DNA from: Duganella qianjiadongensis
GTDB lineage: Bacteria; Pseudomonadota; Gammaproteobacteria; Burkholderiales; Burkholderiaceae_D
Direction: 5' to 3'
DNA length: 64,000 nt
Assembly: GCF_009857915.1 (NCBI RefSeq)
Contig: NZ_WWCM01000002.1
Location: forward strand, 372,001 to 436,000
Shown: positions 17,653 to 26,700 of the stretch, piece by piece
Layout: each line of letters opens with the position of its first letter
How positions within the stretch are numbered: position 1 is the first letter of the stretch
The notes under the pieces: model-generated
The model's input: only the letters and a program-made list of their open reading frames with translations
The model's database searches: none
Told to the model about the DNA's origin: nothing
Position numbers and translations under genes: made by a program

Positions 17653-18768
17653 CTATTCCAGCGCAGCAGGCGCAGTAGCGGGAGCCTGGTCCTCGTCGCG
17701 GTAGCGGGCAGCGATTTCCATGAATTCTTCTTCGATGGTGAGCATAGCGTCCGCTACATCGGGATCGAAATGTTCGCCGCTGCCCTGACGTATCATCTCC
17801 ATCGCCGTCTCGTGGCTGAAGGCAGGCTTGTACACCCGCTTGGAAATCAGCGCATCGTACACATCGGCCACCGCCATCAGACGCGCCGAAACGGGAATGG
17901 CATCACCGGCCAGCCCTTGCGGGTAACCGCTGCCATCATATTTTTCCTGATGCGAGTAGGTGATTTCGCGGGCGAAGCGCAAGAAAGTATTCGAGTAACC
18001 GAGCTGGTTTTCCACTGCCACGATGGCGTCGCGACCATATACCGTGTGCAGCTTGATGACGGCGAATTCCGCCTCGGTCAGACGGTCCGGCTTGAGCAAT
18101 ATCGCGTCGGGAATCGAGACCTTGCCGATATCGTGCAGCGGCGCAGCCTTGAATAGCGCCTTGATATTGGCCTCGCTCAGTTCATCGGCAAAGCGGGGGT
18201 TATTGCGCAACTGGCGGCCCAGCGCCGCCACATAGTGCTGCACGCGGCGCAGGTGGTTGGCGGTTTCGTACTCGCGCGTTTCGGCCAGCGAAGCCAGCGC
18301 CCAGATCATGGCATCCAGCATCTGGCTCAGTTCCACCGTCAGCTCTTCGACCACATGTTCGAGCAGGTTGCGTTGCTGTTTCAGCAGTTCGCGCGAGTGG
18401 CGCAGCTCCACATGGGCCGCCACGCGGGCGCGCAGTACATCGGCAATCACCGGCTTGTGCACGACATCGACGCCACCCTCGAGCAGAGCGCGCGCTTCGT
18501 CAGGCTGCTGCTGCAGGAAGATGACGGGAATTTCGGCCGTATCGGGACTGGACTTGAGCTGCTGGCAGACGCTGTAGCCATCCATGTCGGGCAGCGCCGT
18601 ATCGAGCAGCACCAGATCCGGCCGCGGTACCTGCTGCATCAGCTGCAGCACGCTGGCGCCCTGATTCGCCAGCAGCACATCATAGTGCTCCTGCAGCATC
18701 CCGTTGATCGAGATCAGCTTGTCCGCTGCTGCATCGGCAATCAGCACGATGGCCTTTTTGGTGTTCAT
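17653..18768 (-). CDS. response regulator with HD-GYP domain
   Basis: A 371-residue c-di-GMP phosphodiesterase regulator. The N-terminal receiver (about 5-120) has the phosphoacceptor Asp in LVLLDTALPDMDG and a Lys in VVHKPVIADVL. A helical linker (HSRELLKQQRNLLEHVVEEL) precedes the HD-GYP domain (about 165-350), where [19 protein letters not shown]-like YSHQEKYDGSGYPQG and VADVYDAL are intact, so hydrolysis of c-di-GMP is expected. ATG 18768 is preferred to the TTG at 18783 because GGAG lies 9 bases before it. It is co-transcribed with the CHASE kinase. A paralogous pair lies at 29924-34770. Confidence 0.93.
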   Translation of the reverse strand: MNTKKAIVLIADAAADKLISINGMLQEHYDVLLANQGASVLQLMQQVPRPDLVLLDTALPDMDGYSVCQQLKSSPDTAEIPVIFLQQQPDEARALLEGGVDVVHKPVIADVLRARVAAHVELRHSRELLKQQRNLLEHVVEELTVELSQMLDAMIWALASLAETREYETANHLRRVQHYVAALGRQLRNNPRFADELSEANIKALFKAAPLHDIGKVSIPDAILLKPDRLTEAEFAVIKLHTVYGRDAIVAVENQLGYSNTFLRFAREITYSHQEKYDGSGYPQGLAGDAIPVSARLMAVADVYDALISKRVYKPAFSHETAMEMIRQGSGEHFDPDVADAMLTIEEEFMEIAARYRDEDQAPATAPAALE

Positions 18769-18929
18769 CCGCTGCCACTCCAAAGGTTGTTCCCTACCGT
18801 TATATTACCTGACAGTAGTGCCAGCCAGACATTTTTCTCCGCTGAATGTCGCCCCTGCGATAAACCGCCAGCCTGCCCGGTCTTGCCCCATTGCTTGCAA
18901 TTGGATAGCGCACTATCTATACTGGACGC

Positions 18930-19382
18930 ATGAGCAATCCAACTATCCCCCCCGCCGTCCCCCAGCTGGACCAGCAACTGTGCTTCGCGCTGTATTCCAC
19001 CTCGCTGGCCATGAGCAAACTGTACCGCAAGCTGCTGCGCGGGCTAGGCCTGACCTATTCGCAATATCTGGTCATGATGGTGCTATGGGAACGCAATGAA
19101 CTGACCGTGTCGGAAGTGGGCGAACGCCTGTTTCTGGATTCCGCCACCCTGACGCCGCTGCTCAAACGCATGGAGCAGGCCGGCCTGCTCACGCGCGCCC
19201 GCGCCGCCAGCGACGAGCGCCAGGTCATCATCAGCCTGACGCCGCACGGCGACGCGCTGCGCCACGAAGCGGCCAAGCTGCCGCCCTCCATCCTGCAGGC
19301 CACCCATTGCAGCGTCGATCAGGTGGCCGGCATGAAAACCCAGCTGGATGCCCTGCGCGCCAGCCTGATGTCCGCCAGTTAA
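18930..19382 (+). CDS. MarR-family regulator, OhrR-like
   Basis: A 150-residue winged-helix repressor. The N-terminal [10 protein letters not shown] contains Cys18 at the position of the peroxide-reactive cysteine of OhrR, and the partner tyrosines in SKLYRKLL and [14 protein letters not shown] are also present. The DNA-binding region is [30 protein letters not shown] and the wing is [14 protein letters not shown]. By family knowledge it should sense organic hydroperoxides or related oxidants by thiol oxidation. No ohr peroxidase gene is adjacent. Instead an Fe(II)/2OG dioxygenase gene begins 8 bp after its stop, so the two form an operon. Confidence 0.88.
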   Translation: MSNPTIPPAVPQLDQQLCFALYSTSLAMSKLYRKLLRGLGLTYSQYLVMMVLWERNELTVSEVGERLFLDSATLTPLLKRMEQAGLLTRARAASDERQVIISLTPHGDALRHEAAKLPPSILQATHCSVDQVAGMKTQLDALRASLMSAS

Positions 19383-19390
19383 AGCACACC

Positions 19391-20128
19391 ATGACCAGTC
19401 CCGCACCGTTTTACACCCACCCCTCGCAAATGGCCGAAGCACTGCGCAAGGACGGCTACGCCATCCTGCCACCGCAGGATGTGGCCGCACTGGCCGGCGT
19501 GCCGCTGGCCACCCTGAACCAGCTGATTCCCAGCTGGGACGCGCTGGAACCGGATCTGTACATGAAAGACGGCGGCCGCTACCGCCGCCGGCGCCATTCC
19601 TGCTTTATCCAGCATGGCGGCGAACTGCAGCAGACCGCCCACCGCGCCCACTGGCAGCCGCTCGAATACAACGCTCTGCATGGCGGCATGAACCGTCTGT
19701 TCGAACCCATGCTGGCCGAAACGGTGGCGCTGCCGGCGTGGCCGGCGCTGCTGCAGGGACTGGGCCAGCTATGCAGCGCAGCGCGCCGCACCAGCACGCC
19801 GTGGTATGTGGAAGCGCACCAGTTCCGCATCGACACCACCGACGGCATAGGCCGCCCCACGCCGGAAGGCGCGCACCGCGACGGCGTGGACTTCGTCGCC
19901 GTCATCCTGATCAGCCGCAAGGACATCAAGGGCGGCGAATCGCGCCTGTTCGAAGCGGACGGCCCGAACGGCAAGCGTTTCACCCTGACCGAACCATGGA
20001 CCCTGCTGCTGCTCGACGATGCCGCCGTGATCCACGAATCCACCCCTATCCAGCCGCTGCAGCAATACGGCCACCGCGATACGCTGGTGCTGACCTGGCG
20101 CAGCAAGGGTTTCCAGGGCCAGCCCTGA
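19391..20128 (+). CDS. 2OG-Fe(II) dioxygenase family protein (PF10014-like)
   Basis: A 245-residue oxygenase resembling the family that includes amino-acid hydroxylases such as L-isoleucine dioxygenase. Candidate iron ligands are His and Asp in EGAHRDGVDFV and His in AAVIHESTPI, and an Arg for 2-oxoglutarate lies in GHRDTLVLTW. The ATG at 19391 is chosen because the conserved part starts soon after it (MAEALRKDGYAILPP) and it directly follows the MarR stop; the frame is open further upstream but overlaps marR. The substrate may be a free or carrier-bound amino acid, but nothing nearby fixes it. Confidence 0.82.
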   Translation: MTSPAPFYTHPSQMAEALRKDGYAILPPQDVAALAGVPLATLNQLIPSWDALEPDLYMKDGGRYRRRRHSCFIQHGGELQQTAHRAHWQPLEYNALHGGMNRLFEPMLAETVALPAWPALLQGLGQLCSAARRTSTPWYVEAHQFRIDTTDGIGRPTPEGAHRDGVDFVAVILISRKDIKGGESRLFEADGPNGKRFTLTEPWTLLLLDDAAVIHESTPIQPLQQYGHRDTLVLTWRSKGFQGQP

Positions 20129-20201
20129 AGCCCGGCTGCAGTGCAACAGCAGATTTGATTTTTTGCTAATCTGGCGAGATCGACAGCGTAGTTCTACGGT
20201 A

Positions 20202-20230
20202 TTGCACTGCAACATAAATAGGTCTATAGT
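20202..20230 (+). promoter_or_regulatory. sigma-70 promoter of a candidate small RNA
   Basis: TTGCAC (20202-20207), a 17-bp spacer and TATAGT (20225-20230) form a good sigma-70 promoter in an intergenic region with no gene start behind it. A transcript would begin near 20237. Confidence 0.6.
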
Positions 20231-20236
20231 GGAACT

Positions 20237-20300
20237 GTCTCCTCCGATTGTCGCCTGACATTGGAACTGTGCCCGCCCTTCTGGTAGCGGGCATTTTTTT
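20237..20300 (+). ncRNA. candidate small regulatory RNA (about 64 nt)
   Basis: Promoter-like hexamers at 20202-20230 and an intrinsic terminator at 20271-20300 bound an orphan unit of about 64 nt in the 370-bp gap between the dioxygenase and tetR. The predicted 5' end carries TCTCCTCC, complementary to a Shine-Dalgarno core, in a segment likely to be single-stranded, as in sRNAs that block ribosome binding. GGAACTGT occurs twice (20231-20238, 20263-20270). No open frame of any length with a ribosome site was seen. This is a prediction from sequence signals only. The remainder of the gap (20129-20201, 20301-20440) shows no gene. Confidence 0.45.
20271..20300 (+). terminator. Rho-independent terminator
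   Basis: GCCCGC (20271-20276) pairs with GCGGGC (20287-20292) across a 10-nt loop and is followed by ATTTTTTT. It ends the candidate small RNA and could also stop read-through from the dioxygenase gene. Confidence 0.7.
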
Positions 20301-20440
20301 GTCCATTGCAGTCCGCCTCCCTCCGTCGTCAGATTTTTTTATTCCTCCTACAATATTTTTCCGCGCCAGACGACTGCACAGCATCAGTTGTGGAAATTGG
20401 CAAGGGAACGGCCGCGTTTCCGTGCCCTGTTGCGCACTTT

Positions 20441-20480
20441 AAATTAAACAACTGATTTAGTTATATCAATTGTTTAATTT
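20441..20480. promoter_or_regulatory. TetR operator: 15-bp inverted repeat
   Basis: AAATTAAACAACTGA (20441-20455) and TCAATTGTTTAATTT (20466-20480) form 15-bp arms with one mismatch around a 10-bp spacer, ending 18 bp before the tetR ATG. The site is very AT-rich and overlaps where the promoter must lie. It is the obvious autoregulatory operator for the CerR-type TetR repressor and its RND operon. Confidence 0.75.
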
Positions 20481-20498
20481 ATGTGATGTAATCGCTCC

Positions 20499-21170
20499 AT
20501 GAACGCAAAAGCACTCCACGACGACAGCCGCAAGCCCCGCTCCGATGGCGAGCAGTCGCGCATCCGCCTGCTGCAGGCGGCCACACGCCTGTTCGGCAAT
20601 CAGGGCTATAGCCGCACTTCGACCCGCGAAATCGCCCAGGCCGCAGGCGCCAACGTGGCCGCCATCAGCTACTACTTCGGCGACAAAGCCGGCCTGTATC
20701 AGGCCTGTTTTGCCGCCATGTGCGAGCCGGCGCCTGACAACATCGCCCAGTTCGACCAGCCGCATTACTCGCTGCGCCAGTCGCTCGACGGCTATTACCG
20801 CCAGCTACTGGCACCGCTGCTGGCGGGTGAGGATGCGCAGCAGCTGGTGCGCCTGTTCTACCGCGAAATGCTGGAACCGACCGGACTGTGGGAACGCGAA
20901 ATCCGCAACAACATCAAACCCGAACATCTGGCACTGGCCGGTGTGCTGAGCCGCCATCTGGGACTGGCCCAGCCGGACGATAGAGTGCACCGGCTGGCCT
21001 ATGCGCTGGTGGGCATGGCGATCCAGCTGCTGGTCGGGCGCGACATCATCCACACCATCACGCCCCACCTGCTGGGCACAGCGGAAGCCATCGCCGAGTG
21101 GCTGCAGTATCTGGGCGACTACGCCGAGGCGCTGGTGCTGGCCGAGAAAAACAAACTTCAACAAGGATAA
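20499..21170 (+). CDS. TetR/AcrR-family repressor with CerR-type C-terminal domain
   Basis: A 223-residue repressor. The helix-turn-helix is RLLQAATRLFGNQGYSRTSTREIAQAAGANVAAISYYFGDKAGLY (about residues 24-68). The ligand-binding half (DNIAQFDQPHYSLRQSLDGYY, VRLFYREMLEPTGLWEREI) has the CecR/YbiH-like (DUF1956) pattern seen in regulators of efflux systems. A 15-bp inverted repeat lies directly upstream. The outer-membrane component gene starts 2 bp after its stop, so regulator and pump are one operon (tetR, OMF, MFP, RND) and probably derepressed by a toxic pump substrate. Confidence 0.93.
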   Translation: MNAKALHDDSRKPRSDGEQSRIRLLQAATRLFGNQGYSRTSTREIAQAAGANVAAISYYFGDKAGLYQACFAAMCEPAPDNIAQFDQPHYSLRQSLDGYYRQLLAPLLAGEDAQQLVRLFYREMLEPTGLWEREIRNNIKPEHLALAGVLSRHLGLAQPDDRVHRLAYALVGMAIQLLVGRDIIHTITPHLLGTAEAIAEWLQYLGDYAEALVLAEKNKLQQG

Positions 21171-21172
21171 GC

Positions 21173-22615
21173 ATGAAGCTACTTCAACGCGCGGGGGCAC
21201 TGGCCGCCGTCGCTACGCTGAGCGCCTGCGCCACGCAGACGCCCGCGCCCCATGTGACGGCAGATCTGCCGCAGCAATGGCAGGCGCCTCTGCCCCATCA
21301 GGGCAATCAGACCGAGCTGGCCAACTGGTGGCGTGCCCAGAGCGATACCCTGCTGGTGCAGCTGATCGAGGCGGCGCAGACGGCCAGCCCGGATATCGCC
21401 GCAGCGGCCAGCCGCATCGCCCAGTCGCGCGCCGAGCGGGTGGCTGCCGGTGCTGCGCTGGCGCCCACGCTCGACGCGGCCAGCAGCATCAGCCGCGCCA
21501 ACCAGCAATCGACTCTGCCCATGGGCACGGTATCGCAGGCCGCGCTGCAGGCCAGCTGGGAAATCGACCTGTTCGGCGCCAACCGCGCAGCGCGCAATGC
21601 GGCGCAGGACCGCTACGACAGCGCGCGCGCCGGCTGGCACGATGCGCGCGTTTCGGTGGCCGCCGAAGTGGCCAACCAGTACTACGGCCTGCGCGCCTGC
21701 GAGCAGCTGCTCACGGTGGCGCAGCAGGATGCGGCATCGCGCGCCGATACGGCACGCCTGACGGAACTCAGTGCGCAGGCCGGCTTCCAGTCGCCCGCCA
21801 GTCTGGCACTGGCACGCGCCAGCGCCGCCGATGGCAGCAGCCGTGCCATTGCCCAGCGGGCCGCCTGCGATGTCGACGTCAAAGTACTGGCCGCGCTCAC
21901 CGCCATCGCCGAACCGGAACTGCGCCGCCAGCTGGCGGCTGGTAGCGCCAGCAGCAGTGCTACGGCCAGTGCCAGTGTAGTTGCAGCTGCGCCGTCTATG
22001 GCTATCGCCGCACTGCCAGCGAGCACACTGAGCCAGCGCCCCGATGTCTTCAGCGCCGAACGCGCCGTCAGTGCCGCCAGTGCCGATGTGGGCACGGCGC
22101 AGGCGGCGCGCTATCCGCGCCTGACCCTGTCCGGCTCGGTCGGGGTGGCCAACTTCCGCGCCGGCGGCGACAACACCAAAACCGATACCTGGACCATAGG
22201 CCCGCTGGCCATGACCCTGCCCATCTTCGATAGCGGCCGGCGCAGCGCCAATGTGGAGGCAGCGCAGGCCCGCTATGACAGTGCCGTGAGCAGCTACCGC
22301 GCCACCGTGCGGCAAGCCGTGAGCGAAGTGGAACAGGCGCTGGTCAACCTCGACGCCAGCGCAGCCCGCAGCAGCGATGCGCAGAGCGCGCTGCAAGGCT
22401 ACCGTATCAATTTCGGCGCAGTGGAACAGCGCTACCAGAACGGGCTGGCCAGCCTGTTCGAACTGGAAGACGCACGCCGCACCCGCCTCGCAGCGGAACA
22501 GAGCGTCATCAGTCTGCAACGCGAACGCAGCGCGGCATGGGTGGCGCTGTACCGCGCCGCCGGTGGCGGCTGGACCGCTCCGACCAACCGCCCGGCCACC
22601 GCCAGCACTCACTAA
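21173..22615 (+). CDS. outer-membrane efflux lipoprotein (NodT/OprM family)
   Basis: A 480-residue TolC-like channel. A lipoprotein signal peptide ends with LSAC, so the mature protein begins at Cys, as in OprM/NodT. Two OEP repeats are visible: AAAQ-rich helices such as SPDIAAAASRIAQSRAERVAAGA and FSAERAVSAASADVGTAQAARYPRLTLSGSVG, and the second-half FDSGRRSANVEAAQARYDSAV. A low-complexity SASSSATASASVVAAAPSM insert near the middle is unusual. ATG 21173 is preferred because it directly begins the lipoprotein signal. It should form the exit duct for the RND pump encoded downstream. Confidence 0.92.
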   Translation: MKLLQRAGALAAVATLSACATQTPAPHVTADLPQQWQAPLPHQGNQTELANWWRAQSDTLLVQLIEAAQTASPDIAAAASRIAQSRAERVAAGAALAPTLDAASSISRANQQSTLPMGTVSQAALQASWEIDLFGANRAARNAAQDRYDSARAGWHDARVSVAAEVANQYYGLRACEQLLTVAQQDAASRADTARLTELSAQAGFQSPASLALARASAADGSSRAIAQRAACDVDVKVLAALTAIAEPELRRQLAAGSASSSATASASVVAAAPSMAIAALPASTLSQRPDVFSAERAVSAASADVGTAQAARYPRLTLSGSVGVANFRAGGDNTKTDTWTIGPLAMTLPIFDSGRRSANVEAAQARYDSAVSSYRATVRQAVSEVEQALVNLDASAARSSDAQSALQGYRINFGAVEQRYQNGLASLFELEDARRTRLAAEQSVISLQRERSAAWVALYRAAGGGWTAPTNRPATASTH

Positions 22616-22627
22616 TTCCCCTACGCT

Positions 22628-23788
22628 ATGAAAACTCTGAATACCTCCTACCAGCCTGTCGCCCTTGCCCTGCTGGCGATCTTCACCGCCGGCGCAGTCG
22701 GCATTGCTGTATTTGCGCCCGCGTCGCACGCCGCCAGCGACGCCAAACCTGCCGCCGCCAAACCGGCGCTCACCGTCACCACCGCAAAACCGGTGGCGGC
22801 CCGCCTGCCTATCAAACTGGCGGCCAACGGCAATGTGGCCGCATGGCAGGAAGCCAGTGTCAGCAGCCAGTCCACCGGCTTGCGTCTGGCCGAAGTGCGC
22901 GTCAACGTCGGCGATGTGGTCAAGGCAGGCGATGTGCTGGCCGTGTTTGCCGCCGAAACGGTGGAAGCCGATCTGGCCCAGGCTAAAGCTGCGCTGCAGG
23001 AGGCCGAAGCCAATGCCGCCGAAGCCGTGGCCAACGCAGCGCGCGCACGCAGCCTGCAGAACACGGGCGCCCTGAGCGCCCAGCAGATCAGCCAGTACAG
23101 CACGGCCGAGCAGAGCGCCAACGCGCGCATCGCCTCGGCCAAAGCGGCACTGGCCAGCCAGCAGCTGCGCATGAAATACACCCGCGTCATCGCGCCGGAC
23201 AACGGCGTGATCACGGCCCGCAGCGCCACCGTGGGCGCCGTATCGGGTACCGGTACGGAACTGTTCCGCATGATCCTGCAAAGCCGGCTGGAATGGCGCG
23301 CCGAAGTGGTGGCGGCCGATCTGCGCCAGCTCAAACCCGGCACCACGGCCACCGTCAAGGCGGCCAACGGCAGCGAAGCCAGCGGCAAAATCCGCATGAT
23401 CGCGCCTACCGTGGACGCCCAGACCCGTTCGGCGCTGGTGTACGTCGACCTGCCGGCCAGCGCATCGGCCGGCAAGGATGCGCCGTTCAAGGCCGGCATG
23501 TTTGCCAGCGGCCAGTTCGATCTGGGCACCTCCGATGCCATCACCGTGCCGCAGCAGGCCATCGTGGTACGCGACGGCTTCAGCTTCGTGTTCCGCCTCA
23601 ATGCCGACCAGCATGTCAGCCAGATCCGCGTCCAGCCGGGCCGCCGGCTGGGCGAGCGCATCGAAGTGCTGAGCGGCCTGAATGCCGATACGCAGGTGGT
23701 GGTGCGCGGTGCCGGTTTCCTCAATGACGGCGATCTGGTGCAAAACGTGGCCGATAGCGCCGCACCAGCCAAACTGGCCGCCAAATAA
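22628..23788 (+). CDS. RND efflux periplasmic adaptor (membrane fusion protein)
   Basis: A 386-residue adaptor linking the inner-membrane pump to the outer-membrane channel. An N-terminal hydrophobic segment (VALALLAIFTAGAVGIAVF) anchors or exports it. A biotinyl-lipoyl-like half (GNVAAWQEASVSSQSTGLRLAEV, VGDVVKAGDVLAVF) is followed by an Ala-rich coiled-coil hairpin (ANAAEAVANAARARSLQNTGAL). The second lipoyl half is MKYTRVIAPDNGVITARSATVG. The beta-barrel and membrane-proximal domains follow. It begins 12 bp after the channel gene and ends 9 bp before the permease gene. Confidence 0.93.
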   Translation: MKTLNTSYQPVALALLAIFTAGAVGIAVFAPASHAASDAKPAAAKPALTVTTAKPVAARLPIKLAANGNVAAWQEASVSSQSTGLRLAEVRVNVGDVVKAGDVLAVFAAETVEADLAQAKAALQEAEANAAEAVANAARARSLQNTGALSAQQISQYSTAEQSANARIASAKAALASQQLRMKYTRVIAPDNGVITARSATVGAVSGTGTELFRMILQSRLEWRAEVVAADLRQLKPGTTATVKAANGSEASGKIRMIAPTVDAQTRSALVYVDLPASASAGKDAPFKAGMFASGQFDLGTSDAITVPQQAIVVRDGFSFVFRLNADQHVSQIRVQPGRRLGERIEVLSGLNADTQVVVRGAGFLNDGDLVQNVADSAAPAKLAAK

Positions 23789-23797
23789 GGAATTCCG

Positions 23798-26700
23798 ATG
23801 AACTTCTCTTCACTCTCCATCAAGAATCCGATACCGGCGATCATGCTGTTTGCCCTGCTGTCGCTGGCGGGTCTGATGGCCTACAAAGCCAATCCGGTGC
23901 AGGACTTCCCTGACATCGAACTGCCTATCGTCACCATCACCGCCTCGCTGGACGGCAGCGCGCCGGCCCAGCTGGAAACCGAAGTGGCACGCAAGATCGA
24001 AGATTCGGTGGCCACTCTGCAAGGGGTGAAAAACATCTATACCACGGTGCTCGATGGCGTTGCCACCACCACGGTGGAATTCATCCTCGAAAAGCAGATC
24101 GCCGACGCCGTTAACGACGTGCGCGATGCCGTGGCGCGGGTCAAAGCCGATATGCCGGCCGAACTGCGCGACCCTACCGTGACCAAGGCCTCCACCGCAG
24201 GCCGCGTGGTGCTGACCTTCACCGCAGCCGCCGCGCAGGCGCCGGGAGAAAAACTCGACACGCAGGAGCTGAGCTGGTTCGTCGATAACACCGTCTCCAA
24301 GCGTCTGCTGGCCGTGCCGGGCGTGGGTGCCATCAAGCGCGTGGGCGGCGTCAAACGCGAAATCCGCGTGGAACTCGACGATGCCCGCATGGCGGCCTTG
24401 CGGGTTTCCGCCATCGACGTCTCGCGCCAGCTGCGGCTGGTGCAGAAGGAGGCCCCGGGCGGCCGTGGCGATGTAAGCGGCGCCGAACAGGCCGTGCGTA
24501 CCATTGCCACCGTCAAGAGCGCGGCCGAGCTGAGCGCCATGGAACTGCCGCTGGCCGATGGCCGCCGCGTGCGCCTCGATCAGGTGGCCACGGTAACCGA
24601 TACCGTGGCCGAACCGCGCGCCGTGGCTCTGCAGGATGGCGTGCCGGTGATCGGCTTCGAAATCTTCCGCACCAAGGGCGCCAGCGAACTGGCCGTGGCC
24701 CGAGGTGCGCGTGCCGCCATCGCCGAACTGGCGCAGGCCAACCCGCGGGTAGAACTCAAGCAGGTAATCGACAATGCCTTCCCGGTCGAAGAAAACTTCG
24801 GCGGATCGATGGAGCTGCTGTACGAAGGCGCGATACTGGCCGTGCTGGTAGTGTGGTGGTTCCTGCGCGACTGGCGCGCCACGCTGGTGGCTGCCGCAGC
24901 GCTGCCGCTGTCGGTGCTGCCGGCTTTCCTCGGCATCTACCTGCTCGGCTATACGCTCAACACCGTCACCCTGCTGTCGCTGGCGCTGGTGGTGGGCGTG
25001 CTGGTGGACGATGCCATCGTCGAAATCGAAAACATCGAGCGCCACCTGCGCATGGGTAAAACGCCGATGGAAGCGGCCATGGAAGCGGCTGACGAAATCG
25101 GCATGGCGGTCATCGCCACCACCTTTGCGCTGGTGGCCGTGTTCCTGCCGACCGCCTTCATGGGCGGCATACCGGGCCTGTTCTTCAAGCAGTTCGGCTG
25201 GACGGCAGTGGTAGCCGTGCTGGCGTCGCTGGTGGTAGCACGTCTGCTGACGCCGATGATGGCGGCCTATCTGCTCAAGCCTGCCGCCCACACCCAGCAG
25301 GTCGATGGCTGGCTGATGACCCGCTATATGAAAGTAATGCGCTGGTGTCTGCAGCACCGTCTGGTGACGGCCAGCGCCTCGATGGCCTTCTTCGTCGGCT
25401 CCATCATGCTGGTAGGTTTGCTGCCGACCGGCTTCGTGCCGGCTGCCGACCGTTCGCAGACCCAGATCAATCTGGAACTGCCGCCCGGTTCCACGCTGGC
25501 CGAAACCCGTGTGGTGGCCGAACGTGCCCGCACCATGGCAATGGAAGTCAAAGGCATCAAATCCGTATTCAGTTCCATCGGCGGCGGCTCCAGCGGCGAC
25601 TCCTTCGCGCCCGGCGCGGCGGCCGAAGTACGCAGCGCCGTGCTGACCCTGACCACCGTGCACCGTAGCGAGCGCAAAGCTTCGATGGCCGATCTGGAAG
25701 GCGAAATCCGCGACAAGCTCAATGCCATACCCGGCGCCCGCTTCAAAGTGGGCCCGCCCGACAACGGCGTGAAAATGCAGCTCGTGCTGCGCAGCGAAGA
25801 CCCGGTAGCACTGGCCGATGCAGCACAAAAAGCCGTGCGCGAACTGCGTACGCTGAAAGGCGTGGGCAACGTGCGTTCCAGCGCTGCGCTGGTGCGTCCT
25901 GAAATCATCGTCACGCCGGACTTTGCCAAAGCGGCCGATCTGGGCGTCACGGCGGCCGCCATAGGCCAGACCGTGCGCGTGGCCACGGCGGGCGATTACG
26001 ATACCGACCTGACCAAGATGAACCTGCCGGAGCGTCAGGTGCCTATCCGCGTCAAGCTGCCGGATGCCGTGCGCGCCGACCTCGACGCGATTGGCCGCCT
26101 GACCGTGCCGGGCAAGAACGGCCCTGTGCTGCTGGCTACAGTCGCCAGCCTGGCAGTGGAAAGCGGTCCGGCCCAGATCAACCGTCTGAACCGCAGCCGC
26201 AACGTCACGCTGGAGGTGGAGCTGGGCAAGCGCGCGCTGGGTGAAGTCAATCAAGAAGCGCGCGCCCTGCCATCGCTGAAAAATCTGCCGCCGTCGGTAA
26301 AGATCGCCGAACTGGGCGACACCCAGGAAATGGCCGCCCTGTTCGCCAGCTTCGGCATCGCCATGCTGATCGGCGTGCTGTGCATCTACTGCGTGCTGGT
26401 ACTGCTGTTCAAGGACTTCATGCAGCCGGTGACGATTCTGGCCGCCCTGCCGCTGTCCATAGGCGGCGCCTTTGTAGCCCTGCTGATTACCGGCCGCGCC
26501 CTGTCCATGCCGTCCATGATAGGCCTGATCATGCTGATGGGGATCGTTACGAAAAACTCTATCTTGCTAGTTGATTATGCTATTCTGGCGCGTCAGGAAG
26601 GCATGAGCCGTTTCGAAGCACTGGTAGACGCCTGTCACAAACGTAGCCGCCCTATCCTGATGACCACCATCGCGATGGGAGCAGGCATGATGCCGCTGGC

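Noticed and set aside
21179-23743. 854-codon minus-strand open frame
   Set aside because: It lies antisense to the efflux channel and adaptor genes, is His/Gly/Gln/Arg-rich without domain motifs, and is a by-product of high GC codon bias.
23810-26254. 814-codon minus-strand open frame
   Set aside because: Antisense shadow of the RND permease; its low-complexity His/Gln-rich composition is not protein-like.
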